From: Acidipila rosea | GTDB lineage: Bacteria; Acidobacteriota; Terriglobia; Terriglobales; Acidobacteriaceae | Length of the DNA: 64,000 bases | NCBI RefSeq assembly: GCF_004339725.1 | Contig: NZ_SMGK01000006.1 | Location: 1-64,000 of the forward strand | Direction of reading: 5' to 3' | Shown: in pieces, positions 44,364 to 54,379 of the stretch | Numbering within the stretch: the first letter of the stretch is position 1 | Layout: every line of letters starts with the position of its first letter | Program-made: the position numbers and the translations under genes | Notes under the pieces: generated by a model | What the model saw: only the letters and a program-made list of their open reading frames with translations | Told to the model about the DNA's origin: nothing | Database searches by the model: none

Positions 44364-46586
44364 CTACTGCAGGGTTACTTTTGAGGTAAGCGGAAGCTCC
44401 TGTGAGGAGCCGCCCGCCATGAAGGTGTAATTGCCGGGCACAAGCTTCCACTGGTCAGACTTCTCGTCGTAGATAGACAGGTACTGGCGTGGAACCGTTA
44501 CAGTGACGTCCTTGCTTTCCCCCGCCTTAAGCGCCACTTTTGTGAAGCCTACCAGTCGCTTGGGTGGCTCGTTTGCGCTGCTGGGGAGTGCGGCGTAAAC
44601 CTCTGCGATCTCTTCGCCATCACGGCTGCCTGTGTTCTTAAGGGTGAAGCTGACAGTGGTTGTATCTGAGCCGGGCTCAACCTTGATGTCGGCATAGCTG
44701 TACGTGGTATAGGAGAGGCCATAGCCGAACGGAAACAGAACTGGCTTATGTTTGGCGTCGTACCACTTGTAGCCGACCAGCAGCCCCTCGTCATAGTTGA
44801 CGTTGAAGGTGGGCTGGGTGAGAACCCGATGCTGGACTGCTGCGGAACCCGTGGAGTGCGCAGGCGGCTGTATTAGTTCAGGATGGGGCAGGTCCGCAAT
44901 GTGGAGCGGGAAGGTCATCGGAAGCTTGGCGCTTGGGTTGACTTTACCGAAGAGGATGTTTGCGACGGCATCTGCGCCTTTGCTGCCTGCAAACCATGCT
45001 TCAACCACGCCATCGACCTTATCGAGCCACGGCATGAGAACAGCAGTGCCGGTTTCAAGCACGACGATGGTATGCGGGTTTGCGGCTGAAACCTGCTCGA
45101 TCATGGCGTCCTGATTCTCCGGCAAGGAGAGGTTCGGCAGGTCCATGCCTTCGCTCATCCACTGAGAGGCAAAGACAATGGCAATGTCAGACTGCTTAGC
45201 CAGCGCTGCTGCGGATGCCGGGTCGGCGCCGGAGTCGAACTTGACAGTGGCTTCAGGGGCGAGTGCCTGGATGGCTTTCATTGGCGATGTCGGGAACCAG
45301 ACATGCTCCTGCCACTTGGGGGAAACGCCGCCTTCGGGAGCTACCTGTGCCGATCCTCCGCCTGAGATCATTCCCATATCTGCGTGCGGCCCGATGATAG
45401 CAATGGAGTGTACCTTCGCAGGATCAAGCGGAAGAATATTAGCCTGGTTCTTCAGAAGCACTATGCTTTGCTCTGCAATGTGGCGTGAGATCGCGAAGCC
45501 ACCGTCAACATCGACGACGCTTTTCTGGGTGGGAAAGTCGACAATGCCGCTAAGGAACTCCGACCGCAGGATGCGGCGGACATGGTCATCGAGTTGGGAC
45601 ATGGGCACCGTTCCCGCCTGAACGGCCTGCTTCAACTTGTCACCATAAAACTCGTCGAGAGGCTCTTCATTATCGAGTCCTGCTGCCGATGCCTTAACCG
45701 TGCTGTGTGTGCCCCCCCAGTCGGAGAGCACGAAGCCGGGAAATTTCCAGGCGGTCTTCAGAACTTCCGTAAGTAGATACTTATTCTCACAGGCGAAGTC
45801 CCCATTCACTGCGTTGTAGGAGCACATGACGGCGCCGGGATTGCCGATCTCTATTCCGATCTGAAAGGCGAAGAGATCGCTCTCGCGCATGGCGCGCTTG
45901 CCGATGATGGCGTTGACTTCATTGCGCCCGCTCTCCTGATCGTTAATGGCGTAATGTTTGATGTCGCCAATCACGTGCTGCGCCTGTTCGCACTTAATGC
46001 GGTTGCCCACCATGGTGCCGGCCAGGATTGGATCTTCGCCAAGGTATTCAAAGGTACGGCCATTGCGCGGCTCACGGGTCAGGTTCACGCCACCGCCAAG
46101 GGTCATGTTATAGCCCTGTGCACGCAGCTCGCGCCCGATAAGCGCGCCGTATTCGCAGGCGGCCTGCGGGTCCCAGCTCGCAGCCGAGGCTACATTGGCA
46201 GGAAGAGCGGTGGAGTAGCGGCCATTCTCTGCGCTTCCCCGCACACCGTAAGCAGCGTCGCTCATCTGGATAATGGGGATGCCGAGCCGCGGTACGCCGA
46301 GCACGAAGCCGGCGCCACCATTGCCCATCCACGCATTAGGGCGCGGTGGTCCCCATCCGGGCATGCCTTCGCCATGTACAAGGCCGATCTTTTCATTGAG
46401 GGTCATCTGCTTTAGAACCATGTCTGCTCGCTCGTCAGGCGAGAGAGACTTGTTCATCCACGGCAGGTTCTTTGTCTGGTCCTCAGACTGCTTGTGAGGG
46501 CGGGGCTGTGCGAAGGCTGGGAGGAGTGTGCTGAAAACCAGTGTTGCGATTGCCAGAGAGCGGCAAGGGTGGTTAGTTAGATTCAT
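44364..46586 (-). CDS. GH3 beta-glucosidase, secreted
   Basis: 740 residues with a signal peptide (about 8-26, cleavage after AFA). The N-terminal (alpha/beta)8 domain holds KHYAINDQE and the nucleophile D289 in VLSDWGG. The alpha/beta sandwich and a C-terminal fibronectin-III-like domain (about 640-735) follow. It should hydrolyse beta-linked glucosides or xylosides outside the cytoplasm. Upstream is a 513-bp intergenic region; downstream a hairpin and the isomerase gene. Confidence 0.93.
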   Translation of the reverse strand: MNLTNHPCRSLAIATLVFSTLLPAFAQPRPHKQSEDQTKNLPWMNKSLSPDERADMVLKQMTLNEKIGLVHGEGMPGWGPPRPNAWMGNGGAGFVLGVPRLGIPIIQMSDAAYGVRGSAENGRYSTALPANVASAASWDPQAACEYGALIGRELRAQGYNMTLGGGVNLTREPRNGRTFEYLGEDPILAGTMVGNRIKCEQAQHVIGDIKHYAINDQESGRNEVNAIIGKRAMRESDLFAFQIGIEIGNPGAVMCSYNAVNGDFACENKYLLTEVLKTAWKFPGFVLSDWGGTHSTVKASAAGLDNEEPLDEFYGDKLKQAVQAGTVPMSQLDDHVRRILRSEFLSGIVDFPTQKSVVDVDGGFAISRHIAEQSIVLLKNQANILPLDPAKVHSIAIIGPHADMGMISGGGSAQVAPEGGVSPKWQEHVWFPTSPMKAIQALAPEATVKFDSGADPASAAALAKQSDIAIVFASQWMSEGMDLPNLSLPENQDAMIEQVSAANPHTIVVLETGTAVLMPWLDKVDGVVEAWFAGSKGADAVANILFGKVNPSAKLPMTFPLHIADLPHPELIQPPAHSTGSAAVQHRVLTQPTFNVNYDEGLLVGYKWYDAKHKPVLFPFGYGLSYTTYSYADIKVEPGSDTTTVSFTLKNTGSRDGEEIAEVYAALPSSANEPPKRLVGFTKVALKAGESKDVTVTVPRQYLSIYDEKSDQWKLVPGNYTFMAGGSSQELPLTSKVTLQ

Positions 46587-46950
46587 TTTGTCCCGGTCAT
46601 CCGATCATGTGAAAACTTCACGCACCATCATAGACGGGAAGTACCAAAACCGTTTAGTAGGGCGGGTATGAAATTTTCCAGGAACCAGGTGGGGGCTACC
46701 TGAGGGGACTTCCGCCAGCGGTAAATGACAGGAACGGGCGTGGCAATTCGCTTTAATAATGGCGCCAATGGGAATCGACCAGGCAGCCGACCCGCCAAGA
46801 GGAGCTTGCTATTCGCTATTACGGATCATCCTCTTCAACCACAGGCTTGCATTCCCATCCGCTCCCCGCTAGCATCCATTCAGAGACCGGCCTGCAAAGC
46901 AGGTGTGGTGATTAACGCTGGTTGAACCTACATTCATTGAACAGGGAGCT
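46587..46950. other. Intergenic region upstream of GH3 and the structured RNA
   Basis: No supported gene. It should hold the GH3 promoter (leftward) and the promoter of the RNA at 46951-47072 (rightward). Short frames in it lack ribosome-binding sites and protein character. Confidence 0.45.
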
Positions 46951-47072
46951 CGACTCGATAAATCGGCCCGGTGTGCAGCGTCCGCCAGTTCGGAATGCCT
47001 AAAGGGCCGCGGAGAGTTCCCACCGTCTTAGGACGGGTTCACCGGCGCATTGCTGCACGGCCCAGTGGGTCG
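46951..47072 (+). ncRNA. ssrS: Rod-like structured RNA, possible 6S RNA
   Basis: Nested complementary arms close the segment: CGACTC (46951-46956) with GGGTCG (47067-47072), GGCC (46965-46968) with GGCC (47059-47062), and GTGCAGC (46973-46979) with GCTGCAC (47052-47058). Between them an open purine/pyrimidine-mixed region surrounds an apical hairpin CCGTC-TTAG-GACGG (47023-47036). A long irregular rod with a central bubble is the architecture of 6S RNA, which binds and mimics an open promoter for RNA polymerase. A T-rich tract follows (47074-47091). The 6S label is inference; the fold is seen. It lies just before lgt. Confidence 0.5.
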
Positions 47073-47099
47073 GTTTTCTTTTCTGTTTTTTAGCCACCC

Positions 47100-47870
47100 G
47101 TGTACCCTCGCCTATTCCAGCTCGGACCGATTGCTCTGCCTACCTACGGTGTGACGGTCGCTCTGGCGCTCGTTGTAGGGCTGGCGCTGGCCTCCCGTCT
47201 CGCGCCCCGGCTAGCGCTTGATTCTGAAAGGATTTGGAGCGCCGGGCTGATTGCGGTGTTTACGTCTCTAGTGGGGGCGAGAATGCTGCTCATCGCCTTC
47301 CATTTTCGCGATTTTCTGGCCTATCCACTATGGATGCTCGGGCTGATCTCACTCCGTGGCGAGGGCTTTATGCTCGGAGGGATGGCGCTGGGCATCAGTG
47401 CTGCTATTGCTTATGTGCTGGCATCGCGGCTCCCGTTGCGCCGCGTGCTTGACTGCGTAGCTCCGGCAGTTGTGCTGGGGTTGGCGATCCAGTCTCTTGG
47501 CTGTTTTATTGCGGGCTGCGATTACGGTACGATGGCACGCCAGCCATGGGCTGTGGTCTACCGCGACCGGCTTGCCGGGTTGTGGTATCGAACGCCCATG
47601 GATGTTCCGCTGCATCCCGTGCAACTCTATCGTTCGTTCTTCTACCTGATAGTGTTTGCACTTCTGATGTCTGCCCCGTTGCGCAGGCTCCGTGCGGGAG
47701 AAGCAGCAGGCGCTGCTCTGTTTCTGGTGGGGTCGGGCAGTGCTCTTCTAAACATGTTCACCGCCGGGAGCGCAGAGGCGATCGCCATGATGCAGGCTTT
47801 CGCCGGGGTAGCGGTACTGGCTGGTGGAGTGCTGTGGCTGCATCCCGCACGAAACCCTGATTCTGTTTAG
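47100..47870 (+). CDS. lgt: Prolipoprotein diacylglyceryl transferase (Lgt)
   Basis: 256 residues with about seven membrane segments. The segment QSLGCFIAGCDYGT matches the Lgt signature region (usually RxGCFxAGCCYG), and HPVQLYRSFFYL corresponds to the conserved HPxQLYE. It transfers diacylglycerol from phosphatidylglycerol to the lipobox Cys. The family Arg of the signature is Gln-Ser here and the GG before it is EGFMLGGMALG, so it is a divergent member. GTG start with no ribosome-binding site; the start codon lies 28 nt past the structured RNA and may be read from a leaderless or coupled message. Confidence 0.8.
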   Translation: MYPRLFQLGPIALPTYGVTVALALVVGLALASRLAPRLALDSERIWSAGLIAVFTSLVGARMLLIAFHFRDFLAYPLWMLGLISLRGEGFMLGGMALGISAAIAYVLASRLPLRRVLDCVAPAVVLGLAIQSLGCFIAGCDYGTMARQPWAVVYRDRLAGLWYRTPMDVPLHPVQLYRSFFYLIVFALLMSAPLRRLRAGEAAGAALFLVGSGSALLNMFTAGSAEAIAMMQAFAGVAVLAGGVLWLHPARNPDSV

Positions 47871-47983
47871 CCCCATCCATTGAGTGGTAGAGCGCATGAG
47901 GTTGTCCTCCAAGGTTTTCATGATGGGTAGCTCAGCCCTGGCTTGAGATTACAGCGGCGTCGCCGCTGGATATACTGCTGTGT

Positions 47984-48964
47984 ATGCCGCGTGTGATCGT
48001 CGCTACAGCTCTCCTTGCCCTTGCCATGATCGTCCCAGTTAGTGCTCAGACCGTCTCAGCCGCGCCTGTTGCGCAGATCCCGCAGCCTGTGATGCTGTGG
48101 CCAGACGGTGCGCCTGGCGCCAAGGGGCATGCAGAGGCCGATCGCCCCAGGCTTTACCCGTTTCTTCCCGCAAATCGCTCGACAAATGCCGCTGTCCTGG
48201 TCATTCCTGGTGGAGGATACCAGCATGTCGCTCTGGGCCATGAGGGGTTTCAGTTGGCGCAGTGGTTGAATGCGCAGGGGATGGCTGCCTTCGTGCTCGA
48301 CTATCGCGTAGCGCCCTACAAGAACCCGGTTGAGATTGAAGATGGCATGCGGGCCATGCGTTATGTTCGCGCACATGCGAGCGAATATAAGATTGACCCT
48401 GATCGGCTGGGTGTCTGGGGTTCGTCGGCTGGCGGACACCTGGCAAGCACCCTGGGCACGCAATGCACTGCTGGAGATGCGGCGAGCCCCGATGCAATCA
48501 ACCATTTCGATTGCCGGCCAGACTTCATGGTGCTGGCTTATCCGGTTGTCACGATGAAGGAGCCGGGTACTCACAAAGGCTCGCGGGACAACCTGCTGGG
48601 TTTAAACCCGACCACGGAGTTGGTCACCAAGTATTCCAATGAATTGAATGTCGATACCAAGACACCGCCGACATTTATTTTTGCTACGACCAACGATCCT
48701 GTTGTTCCTGTGGAAAACAGCCTGGACTTTTACCGCGCCCTCGAGAGGGCACATGTTCCGGCAGAGTTACACCTTTTTGACTACTCCAATCACGGATGCG
48801 GCTTATGCGGTGAGATTCCCGAACTTGCCACCTGGCCGACGTTGTTACGGAACTGGCTTATCCATATTAGAGCGCTTCCCGTAGATGCTCCCGGGGCGCC
48901 AGCTCCCGGGCCCAACATGACCGATTGGGCTCCGGGCATACATGGGCCGGGCGAATCGCACTAG
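47984..48964 (+). CDS. Secreted alpha/beta-hydrolase (acetyl-esterase type)
   Basis: 326 residues. Signal peptide to about residue 22 (VSAQ). The oxyanion segment PGGGY is at 75-79; the nucleophile elbow GSSAG has S148; acid DPVVP and His in NHGCG complete a catalytic triad. It resembles acetyl-xylan esterase and carbohydrate-esterase relatives. C-terminal Pro/Gly tail. Context with glycoside hydrolases supports a sugar-esterase role, not proven. A GC hairpin (48968-48985) follows the stop. Confidence 0.85.
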   Translation: MPRVIVATALLALAMIVPVSAQTVSAAPVAQIPQPVMLWPDGAPGAKGHAEADRPRLYPFLPANRSTNAAVLVIPGGGYQHVALGHEGFQLAQWLNAQGMAAFVLDYRVAPYKNPVEIEDGMRAMRYVRAHASEYKIDPDRLGVWGSSAGGHLASTLGTQCTAGDAASPDAINHFDCRPDFMVLAYPVVTMKEPGTHKGSRDNLLGLNPTTELVTKYSNELNVDTKTPPTFIFATTNDPVVPVENSLDFYRALERAHVPAELHLFDYSNHGCGLCGEIPELATWPTLLRNWLIHIRALPVDAPGAPAPGPNMTDWAPGIHGPGESH

Positions 48965-49209
48965 GGTGCGGACGATTGAGTCCGCCCATAGGCCGCCTCA
49001 TCGCGACGGGTAGAGTGGCAGCCGCCAGACCGCTGCGATTACCATTTTGTCAAGCCCCCCTGCAAAAACTTCTTGTAACAATTCACGTCCTGCTACACAA
49101 TAAACACTCACCCGCACTGAACTAGGCTCCTAAAACGAAACGCAATTGATGGAGTGGTCGACCGCACTGGAGCAGTCGTCCATTGTTTGCACTTTTTTCG
49201 GAGGGAATT

Positions 49210-52200
49210 GTGACGAAGAAGTTTCTCGCACTCGCATTCGTGTTTTTACTGGCTGTTCCGGGCCTGCTGTATGCACAAACAGCTACCACATCTCTGCGCG
49301 GTACAGTGAAAGACTCTACTGGAGCCCTTGTACCAGGCGCGAAGGTGACGATTCTCAGCGCGCGCACAGGTCTAACGAAGAGTACTATCTCGGATGGCGA
49401 GGGTGGCTATCAGTTTTTACAGCTCGACCCGGCTCGGTTTACGATTACCGTCTCGTCGAGCGGCTTTGCGGATCAGTCGAAAATTGCTGAGCTGCTGGTG
49501 AATCAGCCGGCAACGGTAAACTTTACGCTCTCGGTGAATGCCAGTTCGGAAACGGTAAACGTGAGCGCGGAGACGGAAACGCTGAATACGACTGATGCGA
49601 CCCTTGGAAATGCCTTCAATAACGTAACGATTCAGGCGCTACCAAGCGAAGGTCGCAATGTGCCTGAGTTGCTCGCGCTCCAGCCCGGCGTTGTTTATCT
49701 AGGTCATGACAACAATCAGGCCGTTGATAGTCGCAGTGGCTCAGTAAATGGAGGACGTTCGGATCAGGGCGACGTGACCATGGATGGTCTAGATGACAAC
49801 GATCAGACTCAGGGGTATGCATTCACAGGAGTACTTCGTGAGACGCTTGATTCAGTCGAGGAATTCCGTGTAACAACGAGCAACTCGAATGCTACCGAAG
49901 GCCGCTCGTCTGGTGCGCAGGTCACCCTGGTTACTAAAAGCGGCACAAACAATTATCACGGCACGCTCTATGAATATCACCGGCCTACCTTTACGGTCGC
50001 GAATGACTGGTTCAATAAGCAGGCACAGTTCGTCAGTGGGCAGCCTAATATTCCTGGCAAGCTGATCCGTAACACCTTTGGAGCGGATGTTGGCGGCTAC
50101 ATCATCAAGGACAAACTCTTCTTCTTTGGCAACTATGAAGGACAGCGCACGGCAGAGAATGTGCAACAGACGCAGACGGTCCCAACCGCGTCGTTCAAGG
50201 CTGGCGAGCTTATTTACCAATCGAGCCCTGATGGCGTAAATGCAGGACCCAACGTTACGTTAACGCCCTCGCAGATTGCAACTATGGATCCTAATTGTGC
50301 GGGGAATGGAACTTGCCCGTGGGGCGGTGGTGACAATCCTAATATTCTTTCGGAATTCGCAAATTATCCCACCGCGAATGGCACCGCACTCGGCGATGGG
50401 TTGAATTTCGGCTCCTACAGCTTTTCCTCGCCAAGTCCTGCTAGCTTGAATACGTCTATCGTGCGACTCGATTATCGGCCGACTCAGGCACATCTTCTTT
50501 TTGTGCGCGGCAATCTGCAGAAGGACACGACAGATGGACCGCTTCAATTTCCTGGGCAGCCACCATCCTACTTCCTCGTGGATAACACTAAGGGTATTGC
50601 GGCGGGCGACACGTGGACTATCACTCCAACTATGGTCAACGATGTTCGCTACGGATATATTCGGCAGGGGTACTCCAACCTCGGAACGCTCAACTCTGAT
50701 GTTGTATATTTCCGGTTTATTTCTCAGCCGGTCGCCCAGAATCGCGGTCTTATTGTTCATGTGCCCGTTCATAATTTTGTAGACAATCTTTCCTGGAATA
50801 AGAACAAACATACGTTCGGCTTTGGCGCTAACTGGCGAATTATTCATAACAGTCGCAATACAAATCAGAACTCTTTTTCCGGTGCAACTACAAACGAATA
50901 CTGGATTCAAGGGGGTGGCGCGATTGCCAATACAGGCGGTAGCCTTGACCCGTCAGCCTTCGGCTATCCAGCTGTTTGTTGCGGTCCATACAGCGGTTTC
51001 AGTAATTCATACAACATAGCTGCTGCCATGATGGTTGGACTGGTGCCGCAGACCAACGGTCAGTACAACTACAACGTAAGCGGGTCGGGTCAAAACGGAA
51101 CCCTTTATCCTGATGGCGCTTTTATTAAGCACGACTACAAAGCGAATGAAATGGAGTACTACCTTCAGGATTCCTGGCGTGTCAGCCCGAAACTAACATT
51201 GACCTATGGCATTCGCCACAGCTTCTTGCAGACTCCTTATGAGGTCAATGGCCAGCAGGTGGCGCCAACGATCGATGTGCATAACTGGTTTAAGCAGCGC
51301 GCTGAGAATGCTGTTGCCGGTGTGCCGTATGAACCAAATCTTGTATTTGCACCTGGTGGGCAGTCCCGTGGAGGAAAGCCCTACTGGCCGATGCAGTGGG
51401 GCAATGTAGCTCCTAGAGTTGCATTTGCCTATGCTGCGAATGCGACCACTTCGATCCGAGGGGGATTTGGCATCTACTACGACCACTTCGGACAGGGGAT
51501 TGTAGATTCATTTGACCAGTATGGATCGTTTGGTCTGACGACCAGCGTGAGCACCCCGGCAAGCTACTATTCGATTGACAACTCGCCACGCTACAGCGGA
51601 TACAGCAACATTCCCGCGCTGCCCCCTGGCCTCGCGCAGCCATCGTCGATTGCATATCCCTACATGCCGCCGACTTCCGCATTTGCGATCACGTGGGGAA
51701 TAGATGACCACATCAAGACGCCCTACTCAGAGGCGATCGACTTCTCGATCCAAAAGGAAGTAGGAGGCGGTTTCACTTTCGAGACCGCTTATGTGGGTCG
51801 TTTTGGCAAGCATCTTCTGCAGCAACTTGACCTTGCCGAGCCCGTTGATCTGACGGATGGCAGCGGTGTCGACTATTTCAGGGCTGCCACGCAGCTTTCC
51901 AAAGATGTCGATCAGGGTCTGACAAATGTGCCCACAATTCCTTATTTCGAACATTTGTTCCCGTACCTGGCAGGGGGCGGCCAGAGTGCAACGCAGAATA
52001 TCTATTCGAATATCTGGCAATATTACCGCGGCAATGAAACTACAGCTCTACAGCTTCTGGACGTGTATCCCAACTGCCTGCCTGCAAATGGTGGCATAGG
52101 GTGCGGACCCCAGTCCTTCCGCTACTACCAGCAGCAGTTCTCATCGCTGTATGCGTGGTCAAGCATAGGAACAAGCAGTTACAACGCTGTACAGTTCATC

Positions 52201-52950
52201 CTGAATCACCCGAGTACCCATGGCCTCGAACTGAACCTCAGTTACACGTTTTCGAAATCGCTCGATCTGGGGTCGGATGCAGAGCGTATGAGCGAAATCG
52301 CAGGTAACGGCATGGGAGGGTTCAGCGAAATTATCAACAGTTTTCAGCCGAAGCTTAACAAGGGAGTTTCTGACTTTGATACTGCCAATAATGTAACTGC
52401 CAACTGGGTCTACCTGCTTCCTGTAGGTAAGGGCATGCGCTACGGGGGCGGCTTAGATCGGCTGGAAAATGGCATCCTCGGCAATTGGCAATGGTCAGGT
52501 CTTTACCGCTGGACAAGCGGTCTGCCGTTCAGTGTCTTCGCGCCAGGATGGGCTACCAACTACCAGCAGGAAAGTGCGATGGTGGAAACAGGCCCGGTCC
52601 TGACGCATCGGCATCGGGATGCGAATGGCAACCCGCAGGTCTTCCAGCAGGATCCATCGGTGAGCCAGCTGAATCTGCGCCTGCCGTATCCTGGTGAAGC
52701 AGGTCAGCGCAATCCCTTCCGTGGCGACGGCTATTTTTCTATAGATTCAGGTCTCGCAAAGACCTGGCCGATCAAAGAGAGCCAAAGCATCCGCTTCGAT
52801 TGGGAAGTTTTCAACGTGACCAACTCTGTTCGATTCGATACCAATCCAAGCTATCTGAATACTCAGTATGGAAGTGGCACGCTGGGCGTTTATAGCGCAA
52901 CATTATCTCAGCCCAGGAAGATGCAGTTTTCACTGCGATACAGCTTCTGA
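49210..52950 (+). CDS. Oar-like TonB-dependent receptor with carboxypeptidase-regulatory domain
   Basis: 1246 residues. A signal peptide (about 3-22, cleavage after LYA) is followed by a carboxypeptidase-regulatory sandwich (about 25-105), then a plug region with VNGGRSDQGDVTMDGLDDNDQTQG and a long beta-barrel ending LRYSF. Same architecture as the receptor at 32747, but longer and clearly a different paralogue. The GTG start at 49210 is chosen for GGAGGG just upstream; a TTG at 49183 lacks a site. A strong terminator follows. Ligand unknown. Confidence 0.87.
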   Translation: MTKKFLALAFVFLLAVPGLLYAQTATTSLRGTVKDSTGALVPGAKVTILSARTGLTKSTISDGEGGYQFLQLDPARFTITVSSSGFADQSKIAELLVNQPATVNFTLSVNASSETVNVSAETETLNTTDATLGNAFNNVTIQALPSEGRNVPELLALQPGVVYLGHDNNQAVDSRSGSVNGGRSDQGDVTMDGLDDNDQTQGYAFTGVLRETLDSVEEFRVTTSNSNATEGRSSGAQVTLVTKSGTNNYHGTLYEYHRPTFTVANDWFNKQAQFVSGQPNIPGKLIRNTFGADVGGYIIKDKLFFFGNYEGQRTAENVQQTQTVPTASFKAGELIYQSSPDGVNAGPNVTLTPSQIATMDPNCAGNGTCPWGGGDNPNILSEFANYPTANGTALGDGLNFGSYSFSSPSPASLNTSIVRLDYRPTQAHLLFVRGNLQKDTTDGPLQFPGQPPSYFLVDNTKGIAAGDTWTITPTMVNDVRYGYIRQGYSNLGTLNSDVVYFRFISQPVAQNRGLIVHVPVHNFVDNLSWNKNKHTFGFGANWRIIHNSRNTNQNSFSGATTNEYWIQGGGAIANTGGSLDPSAFGYPAVCCGPYSGFSNSYNIAAAMMVGLVPQTNGQYNYNVSGSGQNGTLYPDGAFIKHDYKANEMEYYLQDSWRVSPKLTLTYGIRHSFLQTPYEVNGQQVAPTIDVHNWFKQRAENAVAGVPYEPNLVFAPGGQSRGGKPYWPMQWGNVAPRVAFAYAANATTSIRGGFGIYYDHFGQGIVDSFDQYGSFGLTTSVSTPASYYSIDNSPRYSGYSNIPALPPGLAQPSSIAYPYMPPTSAFAITWGIDDHIKTPYSEAIDFSIQKEVGGGFTFETAYVGRFGKHLLQQLDLAEPVDLTDGSGVDYFRAATQLSKDVDQGLTNVPTIPYFEHLFPYLAGGGQSATQNIYSNIWQYYRGNETTALQLLDVYPNCLPANGGIGCGPQSFRYYQQQFSSLYAWSSIGTSSYNAVQFILNHPSTHGLELNLSYTFSKSLDLGSDAERMSEIAGNGMGGFSEIINSFQPKLNKGVSDFDTANNVTANWVYLLPVGKGMRYGGGLDRLENGILGNWQWSGLYRWTSGLPFSVFAPGWATNYQQESAMVETGPVLTHRHRDANGNPQVFQQDPSVSQLNLRLPYPGEAGQRNPFRGDGYFSIDSGLAKTWPIKESQSIRFDWEVFNVTNSVRFDTNPSYLNTQYGSGTLGVYSATLSQPRKMQFSLRYSF

Positions 52951-52970
52951 TCGCGCAGGATAGTGAATCG

Positions 52971-53015
52971 GCCCCGTTCGGCGTTCGCAGCTAGTTCGCC
53001 GCACGGGGCTTTTTT
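52971..53015 (+). terminator. Rho-independent terminator after the receptor gene
   Basis: GCCCCGT-t-CGGCG (52971-52983) pairs with CGCCG-c-ACGGGGC (52997-53009), followed by six T (53010-53015). Located 21 nt after the receptor stop and before hisS. Confidence 0.9.
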
Positions 53016-53088
53016 ACGTCGACTGTGCCAAGATCGCTCGGTTGGCGCCGGGCTTTGTTACTCTGGAAGTCAAGGCTAACTGAAAGCA

Positions 53089-54369
53089 ATGAGCACTCTG
53101 AAAGCGGTGCGCGGCACCCGCGACCTGCTGCCGCCCGAAACTGCACTCTGGAATCACATCGAAGCTACAGCGCGCCGCGTCTTTGCGCGTTATAACTTCG
53201 GAGAGATTCGCACACCCATTTTTGAAGACACTCAGCTCTTTGCGCGCGGAGTCGGGGAGGAAACCGACATCGTCTCAAAGGAAATGTACACGTGGGAGGA
53301 CCGCGCTCGAGCGCAGTCTGAAAAAGCACAATCCCTCACGCTTCGGCCGGAAAATACGGCGGGGGTTGTCCGCGCCTACATTGAGCACAAGCTAGGTGAG
53401 ACGGGAATGCTGCAGAAGCTCTACTACATTGGGCCGCAATTCCGACGCGAGCGTCCGCAGAAGGGCCGCTATCGCCAGTTCTATCAGATAGGGGCCGAAG
53501 TGATCGGCCCGCACAGCGCCGGATCAGAATCGCCGCTGCGGGATGCAGAGGTGCTGGAGATGTTGGCCACACTGCTGGATGAACTTGGCATCACCGGCTG
53601 GACGCTCGCTCTCAACTCCGTAGGGTCTGCCAGCGACCGGCCGCGTTACATCGCTGCACTGCGCGAGGCGCTCAAGGACAAGGTTGCGCAGATGTGCGGC
53701 GATTGCCAGCGCCGTGCGGAGACGAACCCTCTGCGCGTGCTCGACTGTAAGGTGCCCGAGGACCAGCCGATTATCGACACGCTGCCACAGATTGCCGATT
53801 TTCTCGACGATGCTTCCCGCGCACACTTCACCGCCGTCTGTGAGGCGCTCGCCGCCTGCGGGGTCAAGTATGAGATCAACCCCCGGCTTGTTCGAGGTCT
53901 GGACTACTACACGCGGACGACCTTCGAGTTTACGCATGATGGGCTTGGCGCCCAGAATGCGCTGCTTGGGGGGGGGCGTTACGACGGACTCTCTGAGATG
54001 CTGGGAGGGCCGAAGGCTCCGGGAATTGGCTTCGCGATGGGAGAAGACCGGCTGGTTTTAACTCTTGCGGCGCTATCTGCACGCGAGGCTGAACTCGCCG
54101 ACTACTTCATTGCTCCTCTGGGCGAATCGCTGAATGCACCGGCTCTTGAACTGGCCCGCGCATTGCGCCAGGCCGGGTTGCGTATCGAAGTAGGCGACGG
54201 CAGCTTCCGGTTGAAGAAGTCGTTCGAGACCGGGAACAAGCTTGCGCGGAAAATCATTCTTCTCGGCGAGGACGAGCAGCAGTCCGGTATTCTGACGGTG
54301 AAGGACTTCGCCTCGGGCGAGCAGTCCAAGATCGCACGCGCTGAGCTGGTCAAGCCATCGAAAGAGTAA
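53089..54369 (+). CDS. hisS: Histidyl-tRNA synthetase
   Basis: 426 residues, class II. Start KAVRGTRDLLP; motif 2 region FRRERPQKGRYRQFYQIG; the histidine-binding LVRGLDYYTRTTFEF and GGGRYDGL; a C-terminal anticodon-binding domain (about 330-420). It charges tRNA-His. It precedes aspS by 10 nt, a pair transcribed together here. Confidence 0.96.
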   Translation: MSTLKAVRGTRDLLPPETALWNHIEATARRVFARYNFGEIRTPIFEDTQLFARGVGEETDIVSKEMYTWEDRARAQSEKAQSLTLRPENTAGVVRAYIEHKLGETGMLQKLYYIGPQFRRERPQKGRYRQFYQIGAEVIGPHSAGSESPLRDAEVLEMLATLLDELGITGWTLALNSVGSASDRPRYIAALREALKDKVAQMCGDCQRRAETNPLRVLDCKVPEDQPIIDTLPQIADFLDDASRAHFTAVCEALAACGVKYEINPRLVRGLDYYTRTTFEFTHDGLGAQNALLGGGRYDGLSEMLGGPKAPGIGFAMGEDRLVLTLAALSAREAELADYFIAPLGESLNAPALELARALRQAGLRIEVGDGSFRLKKSFETGNKLARKIILLGEDEQQSGILTVKDFASGEQSKIARAELVKPSKE

Positions 54370-54379
54370 GGATTAAACA

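Noticed and set aside
47881..47940. tRNA-like D-arm sequence (GAGTGGTAGAGCGC) and a later GGGTAGCTCAG
   Set aside because: No anticodon stem-loop of the right size, no T-loop and no acceptor stem; judged a chance or a very degraded remnant.
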